A DNA stretch of 64,000 nucleotides from Nocardioides glacieisoli. GTDB taxonomy: Bacteria; Actinomycetota; Actinomycetes; Propionibacteriales; Nocardioidaceae. Positions 17,871 through 26,962 of this stretch are shown here, in pieces (within the stretch, counting starts at the first letter, position 1; the number at the start of each line of letters is the position of its first letter). The notes beneath the pieces are model-generated. The model made no database searches, was not told the origin of the DNA, and saw nothing but the letters and a program-made list of their open reading frames with translations. A program made the translations under genes and the position numbers. The DNA is taken from positions 124,001 through 188,000 of the forward strand of contig NZ_SDWS01000004.1 of the NCBI RefSeq assembly GCF_004137245.1, in the 5' to 3' direction.

Positions 17871-18889
17871 CGGGTGCCTCCCATGGGGTTGAAGCACCGG
17901 AAGCCGACGACCTGGTCGCCCTCCCACTGCGGCGTCTCCGCGGTGCACGGGTCGATCGCGTTCGAGCAGCGGGGTGCGAAGGCGCAGGCTGCGGTCCACG
18001 GCAGGTTGTCCGCCACCGAGCCCGGCACCGGCGACAGCTTGTCGCCGCGTGCCGCGTCGAGGCGCGGGATCGAGTTCAGCAGGCCCACCGTGTAGGGGTG
18101 GCGCGGGTCGCGGAAGAGGCCGTGGCGGCCACCGCGCTCGACGACCTTGCCGCCGTAGAGCACGTTCACCTCGTCGCACAGCCCGGCGACGACACCGAGG
18201 TCGTGGGTGATCATCACGAGCGCCGTGCCGGTGTCGACGACGAGCTCCTTGAGCAGGGCCAGGATCTGCGCCTGGATCGTCACGTCGAGGGCCGTGGTGG
18301 GCTCGTCGGCGATGAGCAGCCGCGGGTTGCAGGCCAGCGCCATGGCGATGAGCGCCCGCTGGCGCATGCCGCCGCTGAGCTGGTGGGGGTAGTTCAGCAG
18401 CCGGGCCTTCGGGTCCGGGATGCCCACGCGCTCGAGGAGGTCGGCCGCCTTCGGCGTCGCCTGCTTGCGGCTCAGGCCCTGGTGGCGCTCCATCACCTCA
18501 GTGACCTGGCGCCCGATCGAGATCACCGGGTTCAGCGACGACAGCGGGTCCTGGAAGATCATCGCGATCTCCGACCCGCGCCGGTCGCGCATCGCCGACG
18601 GCGACAGCGTCAGCAGGTCCTCGCCGTCGAAGATCGCGCTGCCCGACACCCGGTTGCCGCGTCCGGGGAGCAGCCCCATGATCGCCAGCGACGTGACGGA
18701 CTTGCCGCAGCCGGACTCGCCGACGAGCCCGACGGTCTGCCCCGGACGCACGTCGAAGCTGACGCCGTCGACGGCGTGGAACTCCTCCTCGCCCTGGCGC
18801 TGGAACGTCACGCGCAGGTCGCGCACGGAGAGCAGCGGCTCGGACGAGCCTGCTCCGGGACGGCTGCTGTGCTGGGTGGCCTGGGTCAT
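17867..18889 (-). CDS. Oligopeptide/dipeptide ABC transporter ATP-binding protein (DppD/OppD-like)
   Basis: A 340-residue ATPase with Walker [10 protein letters not shown] (about 56-64), [15 protein letters not shown] signature, [12 protein letters not shown] Walker B, and the C-terminal [14 protein letters not shown] oligopeptide-ATPase tail. It pairs with the DppF-like subunit to energise the permease. A GAGG ribosome site precedes the ATG. It lies 4 nt after the DppC-like gene and overlaps the next gene by 4 nt. Confidence 0.93.
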   Translation of the reverse strand: MTQATQHSSRPGAGSSEPLLSVRDLRVTFQRQGEEEFHAVDGVSFDVRPGQTVGLVGESGCGKSVTSLAIMGLLPGRGNRVSGSAIFDGEDLLTLSPSAMRDRRGSEIAMIFQDPLSSLNPVISIGRQVTEVMERHQGLSRKQATPKAADLLERVGIPDPKARLLNYPHQLSGGMRQRALIAMALACNPRLLIADEPTTALDVTIQAQILALLKELVVDTGTALVMITHDLGVVAGLCDEVNVLYGGKVVERGGRHGLFRDPRHPYTVGLLNSIPRLDAARGDKLSPVPGSVADNLPWTAACAFAPRCSNAIDPCTAETPQWEGDQVVGFRCFNPMGGTR

Positions 18890-18893
18890 CTCG

Positions 18894-19865
18894 TCACCTC
18901 CTGGACTTCGGGTCGAGGGCCTCGCGGAGCGACTCCCCCATCAACGTGAAACCGAGGGCCACGACGATGATGCAGCCGGCCGGGTAGAAGGCCAGGTGCG
19001 GCGCCTCGGAGATGTAGCGCTGGGCCAGGCCGAGCATCTGCCCCCACTCGGGCTGCCGCTGGTCGGGGTTGCCGAGGCCGAGGAACGACAGCGCGGCCGC
19101 CTCGATGATGGCGGTCGCCAGCGACAGCGTGGCCTGCACGATCACCGGGCCCATCGCGTTGGGCAGCATGTGCCGGAACACGATCGCCCGGGGTCGTACG
19201 CCGAGGGAGCGGGCCGCCAGGACGTGGTCGCTCGAGCGCTGCGCGAGCATCGACCCACGCAGCAGCCGCGCGAAGATCGGCACCTGCGTCGTCGCGATCG
19301 CGATGATCAGCGTCCACTGGCTCGGCTCCCGTGCCAGCGAGGCGATCGTGAAGGCCAGGAGGAGGGCCGGGAAGGACAGCATCACGTCGACGATGCGCAT
19401 CACGACGGTGTCGACGAAGCCGCCGATCGCGCCGGCGAGCGCACCCAGGGTGATGCCCCCCAGCAGACCCAGAAGGGTGGCGAACACACCGACCACGAGG
19501 GTCTGCCGGCTGCCGACCAGGAGCCGCGAGAACAGGTCGCGCCCGCGGTCGTCGGCGCCGAGCAGGTGGCCGGGCTCCGGACCCGGCACGGGGTTGGACT
19601 GGGGCCGGACCTTGTCGATGAGGGGGTTGGCGGTGACGTCCCACGGCGCGATCCACGGCGAGATGATCGCCAGCACGACGAAGACGAGGGTGATGGCGGC
19701 ACCGACCAGGAAGACCGGGTCGCGGCGCAGCCGCTCCCAGGCGCTGCGCAGCAGGGACTTGCCCGGCTCGTCGACCACGGTGCCTGCGGTGGCGAGCGCG
19801 TCGATGCGCTCCTTGCGACGGTCGCCGAGCGTCGGCCGCCGGGAGGGTCCGGTGTTGTCGTCCAT
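18894..19865 (-). CDS. Peptide ABC transporter permease (DppC/OppC-like)
   Basis: A 323-residue inner-membrane protein with the usual OppC layout: a cytoplasmic N-terminus, one helix (about 50-72), a periplasmic-side loop with the LLGADDRGRDLFSRLL signature, then five more helices. The EAA loop (AAALSFLGLG) that docks on the ATPases is visible near 236-245. ATG at 19865 is preferred over the GTG one codon earlier. It is tightly packed between the dppB- and dppD-like genes. Confidence 0.92.
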   Translation of the reverse strand: MDDNTGPSRRPTLGDRRKERIDALATAGTVVDEPGKSLLRSAWERLRRDPVFLVGAAITLVFVVLAIISPWIAPWDVTANPLIDKVRPQSNPVPGPEPGHLLGADDRGRDLFSRLLVGSRQTLVVGVFATLLGLLGGITLGALAGAIGGFVDTVVMRIVDVMLSFPALLLAFTIASLAREPSQWTLIIAIATTQVPIFARLLRGSMLAQRSSDHVLAARSLGVRPRAIVFRHMLPNAMGPVIVQATLSLATAIIEAAALSFLGLGNPDQRQPEWGQMLGLAQRYISEAPHLAFYPAGCIIVVALGFTLMGESLREALDPKSRR

Positions 19866-19869
19866 CACG

Positions 19870-20880
19870 TCACCTCGTCCTGATCCGTGGGTCGATCAGC
19901 GCGTAGGCGATGTCGACCAGCAGGTTGACGAGCACGAAGATGACGGCCCCCATCAGGATCAGCACCTGGAGGACCGCGTAGTCCTTCTCGCGGAACGCGG
20001 TGGCGAGGGCGTCGCCGATCCCGCGGTAGGAGAAGACGGACTCGGTCAGCACGGCGCCAGCGAGGAGCCCGCCGACCTGGAGGCCGATGGTGGTGACGAC
20101 GGGAAGCATGGCGTTGCGCAGCACGTGGCGACCGCGCACCACCCGGGCGGTGAGTCCCTTCGCCTCGGCGGTGCGCACGTAGTCCTCGTCGAGGACGTCG
20201 AGCACCGAGGCGCGGGTGATGCGGAAGATCACCGCGAACGGGATGCTCGCCAGGGCGACGGCCGGGAGGATGAGGTGCTTGAAGGCGTCCCACGACGCGT
20301 CCCACTCGCGGGTCAGGATGCCGTCGAGGACGAACATCCCGGTCACCCGGGTGGCGTCGAGACCGGTGGTCTGCCGCCCCGAGACCGGGAGCAGGTTCCA
20401 CTCGACGGCGAAGAAGTACTTGAGCAGGAACGCGAGGAAGAACACCGGGACCGCGACGCCGACGAGCGAGAAGATCACCGCTCCGGTGTCGACGGCCGAC
20501 CCGTGGCGACGGGCCGCCATGTAGCCCAGCGGGATGCCGAGCGCGATCGCCAGGAACAGCGCGAGCAGCGAGAGCTCGACGGTGGCGGGCAGCCGGTCGA
20601 GGAAGACCTGCAGGGCGTCCTCACCGGGGAGGACCTTGGTGGAGACGCCGAACTTGCCCTGGGACGCGCGCTCGAGGAACCGCAGGTACTGCACGTGGAG
20701 CGGCTGGTCGAGGCCGAGCGCGGCCTCGAGTGCTGCCCTGCGCGCCGGGGTCTGGCGCTCCCCGAGGATCGCCGACACCGGGCCGCCGGGCAGCGAGCGC
20801 AGCCACACGAAGATGAGCATCGACAGCACGAAGGCCACCAGGCACATCTGCAGGATGCGACGTACGACGAAGCGAAGCAA
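19870..20880 (-). CDS. Peptide ABC transporter permease (DppB/OppB-like)
   Basis: A 336-residue inner-membrane permease. The N-terminal segment (RFVVRRILQMCLVAFVLSMLIF) is typical of DppB, and the GGLLAGAVLTESVFSYRGIG stretch is the conserved EAA-type loop. About six helices are present. The start is TTG at 20880 with GAGGAG 6 nt upstream. A strong hairpin stands between it and the upstream solute-binding protein gene, which should lower expression of the membrane parts relative to the binding protein. Confidence 0.92.
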   Translation of the reverse strand: MLRFVVRRILQMCLVAFVLSMLIFVWLRSLPGGPVSAILGERQTPARRAALEAALGLDQPLHVQYLRFLERASQGKFGVSTKVLPGEDALQVFLDRLPATVELSLLALFLAIALGIPLGYMAARRHGSAVDTGAVIFSLVGVAVPVFFLAFLLKYFFAVEWNLLPVSGRQTTGLDATRVTGMFVLDGILTREWDASWDAFKHLILPAVALASIPFAVIFRITRASVLDVLDEDYVRTAEAKGLTARVVRGRHVLRNAMLPVVTTIGLQVGGLLAGAVLTESVFSYRGIGDALATAFREKDYAVLQVLILMGAVIFVLVNLLVDIAYALIDPRIRTR

Positions 20881-20902
20881 TGGAACTCCTCACGCAGGCG
20901 CG

Positions 20903-20937
20903 GGTCCGGGGGCCGTCGCTGGGACGGCCCCCGGACC
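20903..20937 (-). terminator. Intercistronic hairpin between the binding-protein and permease genes
   Basis: A perfect 15-bp GC-rich stem (20903-20917 with 20923-20937) and 5-nt loop lies between the solute-binding protein stop and the dppB-like start. It probably acts as a partial terminator or 3'-end stabiliser within the operon. Confidence 0.7.
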
Positions 20938-20968
20938 TCACACCGATCGGTCGGTCACCGGGCGGGAG

Positions 20969-22639
20969 TCACTCCCCTCCGACGCTGACGCTGTCGAACT
21001 CCTCGGCCGTCAGCGGGCTCGGGACGACGCCCTCGACACCCGGACCGACCACGAGGGCCGGCGGCGAGTGGCTGATCGGCAGGCCCGGGAGGTACTCGTC
21101 CATGATCTGCTGGTTGATCGTCTCGAAGGCGGCACCACGCTCGGCGTCGTCGACGACGGCGTCGGCGGCCTTCAGGTCGTCGGCCAGCTGCTTGCCCCAC
21201 GGGTACGCCTCGGTGCCGAAGTCGTTCTCCTTGAGGTTGCCGAAGAACGTCCCGACGAAGTTGAACGGCGAGTCGTAGTCACCGGTCCAGCCGAGGATGT
21301 ACGCGTCGTACTTGCCGGCCGTGACGTTGTCGAGGTAGCCACCGTTCCAGGAGGCCGTCTTGACGTTGACCGTGATGCCCACGGCCTCGAGGTCGGTGCG
21401 CAGCGCCTCGTAGATCTTCTCCGGGTCCGGCATGTAGGGCCGGCTGACCTCGGTCGGGTAGGCGAAGTTGAGCGTCAGGTCCTCGGCGCCGGCCTCGGCC
21501 AGGAGTCGCTTGGCCTCTTCGGGGTCGTAGGCGTAGGGCTCAAGCTCGGTGTTGTAGCCGCTGACCGTGTCGGGCATGAACTGCGTCGCCACGGCGGCAC
21601 CCTCGGGCAGTTGCGTGGAGACGAGCTGGTCGCGGTTGAGCGTGTGGTAGAGCGCCTTTCGGACGTTGAGGTCCTTCAGCGCAGGGTTGCCCTCGCCGTT
21701 CAGGCCGAGGTAGAGGATGTTGAACGGGTCGCGCACCTCGACGCTGTTGCCGTCCTCCTCCAGGCCGGCCCAGTCGACCGGGTTGGGGAGGTCATAGCCG
21801 TTGATGCTGCCGGCCTCGAGCTCCTGGCGTCGCGTGCTCTCGTCGGGGATCACCCGGAAGACGAGCTCGCTCGTCTGGGCCGCGTCGCCCCAGTAGTCGT
21901 CGTTGCGCGCGAGCGAGATCGTGCCGTTGGCCTCGTCGTACTCACCGAAGGTGAACGGGCCGGTGCCGACGGGGGCATTGGCGTACGCCGGGAAGCTGAA
22001 GCCCTCACCCTCGGCGGCGATGCCGTTGGCATCACCCTCCTCGAGCGCCTTGGGCGACTGCATCGAGAGCGACTCGAGCGAGAGCATCGTCGGGAAGCCG
22101 GACGTCGGGCCGCTGATCGAGACCGTGGCCTCGAACTCACCGGTGGCCTCGCAGCCCTGGTAGAGCGAGTTCTCGGCGTCGTTGGAGAACGCGCCCATGA
22201 CGTAGCCCCAGTACTCGCCGGCGGTCTGGCCGGCCTCGTTCTGGTCGAACATCCGCTCGAAGTTGTAGCAGACCGCCTCGGCGTTGAAGGCCTCGCCGTC
22301 ATGGAAGGTCACGTCGTCGCGGAGCGTGAAGGTCCACTCGGTGCCGTCGTCGTTGGGGGTCCACTCGGTGGCGAGCTCGGGGACGACCTCGGCGGTGCCG
22401 GGCTCGATGCCCACCAGGCCCTCGAACATCTGCCGGGTGACGCGGAACGTCTCGCCGTCGGTGGCGTAGAAGGGGTCGAACATCTCGGGAGCGCCGGCGG
22501 CACCGAAGACGAACGTGCCGTCGCCGCCGCCTCCCTCGCCGCCGCCGTCGTCGCTGCGCTCACTGTCGGCGCAGCTCGCGAGTGTGGCGGCCGCCAGAAC
22601 TGCTGCGGTGAGTGTGGCCGCGTTGCGTCTCAAAGACAT
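20969..22639 (-). CDS. Peptide ABC transporter solute-binding lipoprotein (SBP family 5)
   Basis: The extracellular receptor of the importer. The start at 22639 gives 556 residues, with a GGAAGGA ribosome site 7 nt upstream; an in-frame start 15 codons earlier lacks one. The signal peptide ends in LASC, so the protein is lipid-anchored. An acidic Gly-rich linker follows, then the family 5 core: FEGLVGIEPGTAEVVPELATEW and WTFTLRDDVTFHDG are the classic dipeptide/oligopeptide-binding landmarks. Substrate class is peptides by homology; the exact ligand cannot be told. It is the first gene of the operon, with a TAGGGT hexamer upstream. Confidence 0.93.
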   Translation of the reverse strand: MSLRRNAATLTAAVLAAATLASCADSERSDDGGGEGGGGDGTFVFGAAGAPEMFDPFYATDGETFRVTRQMFEGLVGIEPGTAEVVPELATEWTPNDDGTEWTFTLRDDVTFHDGEAFNAEAVCYNFERMFDQNEAGQTAGEYWGYVMGAFSNDAENSLYQGCEATGEFEATVSISGPTSGFPTMLSLESLSMQSPKALEEGDANGIAAEGEGFSFPAYANAPVGTGPFTFGEYDEANGTISLARNDDYWGDAAQTSELVFRVIPDESTRRQELEAGSINGYDLPNPVDWAGLEEDGNSVEVRDPFNILYLGLNGEGNPALKDLNVRKALYHTLNRDQLVSTQLPEGAAVATQFMPDTVSGYNTELEPYAYDPEEAKRLLAEAGAEDLTLNFAYPTEVSRPYMPDPEKIYEALRTDLEAVGITVNVKTASWNGGYLDNVTAGKYDAYILGWTGDYDSPFNFVGTFFGNLKENDFGTEAYPWGKQLADDLKAADAVVDDAERGAAFETINQQIMDEYLPGLPISHSPPALVVGPGVEGVVPSPLTAEEFDSVSVGGE

Positions 22640-22682
22640 CCGTTGTCCTTCCGAAAGGGTGGTGCGATCGAGTTGTTCCCGC

Positions 22683-22688
22683 ACCCTA
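22683..22688 (-). promoter_or_regulatory. Candidate -10 element of the peptide-importer operon
   Basis: TAGGGT on the minus strand, about 43 nt before the binding-protein ATG. This leaves room for a leader with the ribosome site. Confidence 0.4.
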
Positions 22689-22741
22689 GACCGGTCGATG
22701 TGACCCGGGCCACCGCGACATGGTCACGGTCGCATCACGTG

Positions 22742-23413
22742 TCAGGCGCGGACCAGTCTCGCGAGACCAGCAGCGCCGAGGCCGACGAGGGTGTCGACGA
22801 AGACGCGGCCCTCGCCCTCGAGGATCGGCACGTGGTGGGGCACGCAGAGGGTCGTGCAGCCGGCCGCGACGGCCGACTTGGCGCCGGTGTTGGAGTCCTC
22901 GATGGCCACGCAGTCCTCGGGGGCGAGCCCGAGCTCGGCGGCCGCGGTCAGGTAGGGCTCGGGGTGGGGCTTGCCGAACTCGACCCGGTCCCCGGTGACG
23001 ATGCTGGCGAAGATCCCGTCCGGGAGGCGAGCCAGGATCGGGTCGACGAAGCGCTGCCACGACATCGTGACGAGCGCGCACGGGATGCCCTGGGCATGCA
23101 GGTCCGCGAGGAGCTCTCGGGCGCCGGGGCGCCACGGCACCTCGACCTCCACCCGCGCCACCACGCCGTCGAGGAGCTCGTCGACGATCTGCTGCGGCGT
23201 GCGGTCGATCCCCATGTGCACGCGGATGTAGTCGCCGGAGTCGAGGAGGGCACTGCCGACGAGGTTCATCGCGTGCTCGTGCGACCAGATGCCGCCGTAC
23301 TTCTCTGCCAGCGCGTACTCGGTGTCGATCCAGTAGGGCTCGGTGTCGACGAGGGTCCCGTCCATGTCCCAGAGCACGGCGGACATCGAGCGAGGCGTCA
23401 CCGGTGCAGGCAC
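22742..23413 (-). CDS. HAD family hydrolase (phosphatase, PGM-beta-like)
   Basis: A 223-residue haloacid-dehalogenase phosphatase of the small-sugar or phosphoglycolate type. Motif I is WDMDGTLVDTEPYW, with the nucleophilic Asp and acid-base Asp. Motif II is the Thr in ALVTMS, motif III the Lys of FGKPHPEPY, and motif IV EDSNTGAKSA. A helical cap lies between motifs I and II. The GTG at 23413 is chosen because TAGGGT lies 7 nt upstream; GTG at 23431 or ATG at 23386 are alternatives. The substrate is not evident. It is on the same strand as the peptide operon but upstream of that operon's own promoter. Confidence 0.9.
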   Translation of the reverse strand: MPAPVTPRSMSAVLWDMDGTLVDTEPYWIDTEYALAEKYGGIWSHEHAMNLVGSALLDSGDYIRVHMGIDRTPQQIVDELLDGVVARVEVEVPWRPGARELLADLHAQGIPCALVTMSWQRFVDPILARLPDGIFASIVTGDRVEFGKPHPEPYLTAAAELGLAPEDCVAIEDSNTGAKSAVAAGCTTLCVPHHVPILEGEGRVFVDTLVGLGAAGLARLVRA

Positions 23414-23420
23414 GCCGAGG

Positions 23421-23426
23421 ACCCTA
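23421..23426 (-). promoter_or_regulatory. Leaderless -10 element of the HAD gene
   Basis: TAGGGT on the minus strand, 7 nt before the GTG start chosen here. Confidence 0.45.
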
Positions 23427-23463
23427 CCCACGCGAGGTGACCGTCGACGGACCGGGCGGGTCG

Positions 23464-24273
23464 TCAGCCTCGGCTGACGAAGTCGACGAGCTCCGCCGCC
23501 ACGCGAGAGGCGCCCGCGGCGTTGAGGTGGGCTCCGTCGGAGGTGTAACCGCCGAACAGCGCCTGATCGCCTGTTGCCCCGTCCGGCCCCTGCGCCTCGA
23601 TCGAGGCGATGTCGAACAGCTGGTCGGGTCCGTACGCCGCGCGCATCAGGTCGTTGTAGCGCTCCCGCGCTGCGTTGTCGTCGCGGCCGAGCACCACCTT
23701 GACGCGGTCCTTGATCCCGCGTGGCCCGGTCGTCAGCGGGACGGTCATGTGGACGAAGCGGACGTCCGGGAAGTCCGCCTCGAGGCGGTCCATCGTCTGC
23801 CGGTAGGTCTCGAACAGGTCCTCGACGTCGGTGTACCAGCTGACGTCGACGTAGCAGAACTTCAGTGCGGCCAGGTCGACCTGGTCGCCCAGGCCGCCTC
23901 GCACCAGGGCCTCGAAGTTCTCCAGCTTGCCGACTGGGTGCCGGTTCTCACCGATGAGGGCGTGCGCCAGCACGCCACCGGCCGGCAGGTCGGGCACCTC
24001 GGTGGCGGCCACCTCGACCTCCACCTCGGCCACCGGTCCGACGCCGTGCGCCGCGCCGACCTCCCGGAGCCCCGACAGGATGTTCTTGCCCACCGACATG
24101 TGGCCGAAGAAGATGCGGCGCTCCGAGAACGCCTGCAGGTCACTGGCCTCCACGAGCGTCGCCCCTTCGTCAGCCGCCGGCTCGAACCTGGGTGTCGGGT
24201 CCCAGAACGTCAGCAACGTCACCGCGGCGGCCAGGCCGACCACGACCGCCGCCGCTGCCAGTCGAACGAACAC
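23464..24273 (-). CDS. Membrane-anchored SGNH-hydrolase-like protein
   Basis: A 269-residue exported or membrane-tethered protein: one hydrophobic segment (about 4-23), then an extracytoplasmic domain. The segment FGHMSVGKNILSG places a Ser where SGNH esterases have their nucleophile. DGAHLNAAGA near the C-terminus resembles the Asp-x-x-His block. Such proteins often remove or transfer acyl groups on surface glycans. It is divergent from the acyl carrier protein gene at the left end of the glycan locus, sharing its intergenic region, which contains a TCCCC/GGGGA dyad. Enzyme activity is inferred from weak motifs only. Confidence 0.65.
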   Translation of the reverse strand: MFVRLAAAAVVVGLAAAVTLLTFWDPTPRFEPAADEGATLVEASDLQAFSERRIFFGHMSVGKNILSGLREVGAAHGVGPVAEVEVEVAATEVPDLPAGGVLAHALIGENRHPVGKLENFEALVRGGLGDQVDLAALKFCYVDVSWYTDVEDLFETYRQTMDRLEADFPDVRFVHMTVPLTTGPRGIKDRVKVVLGRDDNAARERYNDLMRAAYGPDQLFDIASIEAQGPDGATGDQALFGGYTSDGAHLNAAGASRVAAELVDFVSRG

Positions 24274-24348
24274 TCGAGCCCCCTGTCTCCGGTGACGCGA
24301 CCACCTTCTCCCCAGCGCTCCTCACTGGTGGCCCGTCGTGCACGGACG

Positions 24349-24364
24349 TCCCCAAGCGAGGGGA
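24349..24364. promoter_or_regulatory. TCCCC-N6-GGGGA dyad at the left end of the glycan locus
   Basis: A perfect 5-bp inverted repeat with a 6-nt spacer in the 231-bp divergent region between the SGNH-like gene and the ACP operon. The same dyad with the same spacing occurs at 43883-43898, at the other end of the locus. Candidate operator for a shared regulator; the rest of this intergenic region shows nothing I can name. Confidence 0.4.
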
Positions 24365-24504
24365 TATCCACGCTCATCCGGCACCGCCCCGGTGGCTGCG
24401 TGACTGACTCGGCGGGTGGGGAGTTGCGTGGTCGCAGCAGCGACGGCGCGCGCACCGTCATCGGGGCTCCGCTGCGGAGTTCCAGTCATCATGGGGAGAC
24501 GCAG

Positions 24505-24774
24505 ATGCAGGCGCACGTGGAGGATCAGCTCAAGCAGTTCATCGTGGACTCGTACCTGTTCGGGGACACGACGCGGATGCCAGGGGACTCGGAGTCGCTC
24601 CTGCGGGCCGGGGTCCTGGACTCCACCGGGGTGCTCGAGCTGATCGAGTTCCTGGAGGCCGAGTTCTCGATCACGGTCGAGGACGTCGAGACCGTTCCCG
24701 ACAACCTGGACAGCATCGCCGGTGTCGTCCGGTTCGTCGCGGCCAAGCGCCACGCAGGTGAAGGGGCGGCGTGA
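24505..24774 (+). CDS. Acyl carrier protein
   Basis: An 89-residue acidic four-helix carrier. The phosphopantetheine site is the Ser in GVLDSTGVLELIEFLE (about residue 35), followed by the usual helix II and the FSITVEDVE turn. It begins the glycan operon: ATG at 24505 with GGGGAG 7 nt upstream, and GTGA overlap with the next gene. It would hold an activated acyl or amino-acyl group, perhaps for transfer to a sugar. It is probably modified by the AcpS encoded at 41929. It is too specialised in context to be the housekeeping fatty-acid carrier, though that is inference. Confidence 0.9.
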   Translation: MQAHVEDQLKQFIVDSYLFGDTTRMPGDSESLLRAGVLDSTGVLELIEFLEAEFSITVEDVETVPDNLDSIAGVVRFVAAKRHAGEGAA

Positions 24775-24977
24775 CCGCCGACCTGGTGGCCCGCCTCCTC
24801 GCCGAGTCCGTCCACCTGCCCCCTGAGGGGGACCCCGCGCAGGCAGCCCTGCGCTGGGCGATCCTGATCGAGGACTCCCTCGGTGTCGTCCTGTCGGACG
24901 AGCAGATCGGTTCGGTGTCGCTCGCGGACCCCGAGCACCTCAGGGCGCTCGTGACCGCCGCCCCTCGCTCCCGCTGA
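24771..24977 (+). CDS. Tiny ACP-like protein lacking the carrier serine
   Basis: A 68-residue acidic, helical protein between the ACP and asparagine synthetase genes. Its GTG overlaps the ACP stop (GTGA) and its TGA overlaps the next ATG (TGATG), so it is translationally locked into the operon. The stretch WAILIEDSLGVVLSDEQ followed by LADPEHLRALV resembles helices II-IV of a carrier protein, but no Ser sits in an Asp-Ser-Leu context at the right place. It may be a degenerate carrier, a docking or regulatory partner, or something unrelated. No family was recognised. Confidence 0.7.
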   Translation: MTADLVARLLAESVHLPPEGDPAQAALRWAILIEDSLGVVLSDEQIGSVSLADPEHLRALVTAAPRSR

Positions 24978-26962
24978 TGTGCGGCATCTGCGGCATCGTC
25001 AGCTTCGACCGGAGCGTCGACGCTGACCTCGTGGCCGACATGGTCACCAGCCTCGAGCACCGCGGTCCGGACGACTCCGCCGTGGTCGTGGACCACGGTG
25101 CCGTCCTGGGGCACTCCCGGCTGGCGCTGATCGACGTCGCCGGAGGTGCGCAGCCGCTCGGCAGCGCCGACGGCACGCTCTGGGTGACGTTCAACGGCGA
25201 GGTGTTCAACTACGTCGAGCTGCGGGAGGAGCTGCGGTCGCTCGGCCACCACTTCACGACGGTCAGTGACACCGAGGTGGTCGTCCACGCCTACGAGCAA
25301 TGGGGGGCGTCCTGCGTCGAGCGCTTCAACGGTCAGTGGGCCCTCGCCGTGTGGGACCGCAGGCGACGACGACTGGTGCTCGCCCGTGACCGCATGGGCG
25401 TACGCCCCCTCTACTACCGCGTCCTGGGGCGCGAGCTGGCCTTCGCCTCCGAGGTCAAGACCCTCTTCACCGACCGCAGCGTGACCCGCGAGCTCGACCC
25501 GGCGGGCCTGAAGCAGGTGTGGACCTACTGGTCCTGCGTGGCCCCGAGCACCGTGTTCACCGACATCCGGCAGCTGGCGCCCGGTCACGTGGCGACGTTC
25601 GACGACACGGGTCTGCGCGTGGACCCGTACTGGTCCCAGGACTTCCCCGAACGAGGACGCGAGGCCTCCCAGGACCTGGAGGAGAACGCCGCGGCGCTCC
25701 GCGAGGCCGTGACGAGGGCGACGCGGCTGCGGTTCGAGCGGAGCGACTTCCCGGTCGGCGCCTACCTCTCGGGCGGACTCGACTCGGCGGTCACCGCGGC
25801 GACCATCCGCCATGCCACGTCGGCGGACCTCACGACCTTCTCGGTCCGGTTCACCGACGACGAGTTCGACGAGGGCCCCTACCAGCGGTTGATGGTCGAG
25901 CGCCTCGGCACGACGCACCACACTGTCGACGTGTCCCACCGCGACATCGCCGAGGTCTTCCCGGAGGTGGTCCGCCAGGCGGAGTCCCCGCTGCTCCGCA
26001 GCGCGCCCGCCCCGCTGTTCCTGCTCTCCCGGCTCGTGCGGGAGAACGGCTACAAGGTGGTGGTCACCGGGGAGGGCGCCGACGAAGTCCTCGGGGGGTA
26101 CGACATCTACCGCGAGGCGCGGGTGCGCCAGTTCTGGGCACGCGACCCGGGCTCGACGATGCGCGACGGAGCCGTCGGCCTCCTGTACCCCTGGCTGGCG
26201 CGCAACCCGGGCAAGGCCCCGGCCTTCGCCCGCAGCTTCTTCGGCGCCGGCGCCGACCCGACCGACCGGGCCATGTCGCACCACCCGCGGTGGAGCAGCA
26301 CGTCCGCCCTCACCGCCATGCTCTCGCCTGCGCTGCAGAGCAGCATGGCCGCGACGGCGGTCGCCGACCCGGCCGAGCGGATGCCGGCCGCGGCGGAGGA
26401 CTGGGACCCGCTGAGCCGGGCCCAGTGGCTGGAGATCGCCACGCTGCTGCCCGGCTACATCCTGGCCTCGCAGGGCGACCGGATGCTCATGGCCAACTCC
26501 GTCGAGGGTCGCTTCCCGTTCCTCGACCGCGAGGTCGTCGAGCTGGCCTCCCAGCTGCCGGCCCGGCACAAGCTGTTCGGCCTCGAGGAGAAGTTCGTGC
26601 TGAAGCGGGCGTTCGCCGACCTGGTGCCGCCGGAGATCCTGGCCAGGCCCAAGCAGCCCTACCGCGCCCCGGACGCGCCCAGCTTCTTCGCAGACGGAGT
26701 TCCCGACTGGGTCGCGGAGGTGACCTCGCCGCGCGCGCTGGCCGCCGCTGGCGTCTTCGACCCCCGCCAGGTCGCCGGCCTGGTGGAGAAGGCACGCCGG
26801 CGCAGCCGGAGCTTCGGCAACACCGACAACATGAGGATGGTCTCCGTCCTCTCCACCCAGCTGCTCCACGAGCAGCTCGTCGTCGGTTCAGGCCTGGACC
26901 GGCCCGGACGGCTCGCTCCCAGGCGGGTCGTCGACATCCGCGACACCGAGGAGGACGCATGA
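24977..26962 (+). CDS. asnB: Asparagine synthase (glutamine-hydrolysing), glycan-locus type
   Basis: A 661-residue two-domain enzyme. The glutaminase domain starts with MCGICG (Cys2 nucleophile) and carries RGPDD and FNGEVFNY. The synthetase domain has the PP-loop LSGGLDS at 264-270 and TGEGADEVLGGY. It makes an amide from a carboxylate using glutamine and ATP. In glycan loci such AsnB proteins are thought to amidate sugar acids or carrier-bound acyl groups rather than aspartate. It is coupled by single-base overlap to the tiny ACP-like gene and by ATGA overlap to the NAD-synthetase-like gene. The substrate is unproven; a housekeeping role in Asn synthesis is the alternative. Confidence 0.93.
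   Translation: MCGICGIVSFDRSVDADLVADMVTSLEHRGPDDSAVVVDHGAVLGHSRLALIDVAGGAQPLGSADGTLWVTFNGEVFNYVELREELRSLGHHFTTVSDTEVVVHAYEQWGASCVERFNGQWALAVWDRRRRRLVLARDRMGVRPLYYRVLGRELAFASEVKTLFTDRSVTRELDPAGLKQVWTYWSCVAPSTVFTDIRQLAPGHVATFDDTGLRVDPYWSQDFPERGREASQDLEENAAALREAVTRATRLRFERSDFPVGAYLSGGLDSAVTAATIRHATSADLTTFSVRFTDDEFDEGPYQRLMVERLGTTHHTVDVSHRDIAEVFPEVVRQAESPLLRSAPAPLFLLSRLVRENGYKVVVTGEGADEVLGGYDIYREARVRQFWARDPGSTMRDGAVGLLYPWLARNPGKAPAFARSFFGAGADPTDRAMSHHPRWSSTSALTAMLSPALQSSMAATAVADPAERMPAAAEDWDPLSRAQWLEIATLLPGYILASQGDRMLMANSVEGRFPFLDREVVELASQLPARHKLFGLEEKFVLKRAFADLVPPEILARPKQPYRAPDAPSFFADGVPDWVAEVTSPRALAAAGVFDPRQVAGLVEKARRRSRSFGNTDNMRMVSVLSTQLLHEQLVVGSGLDRPGRLAPRRVVDIRDTEEDA

Noticed and set aside
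20534-23440. Long plus-strand ORF (968 codons) across the transporter region
   Set aside because: It crosses dppA- and dppB-like genes and a HAD gene that are certain on the other strand.
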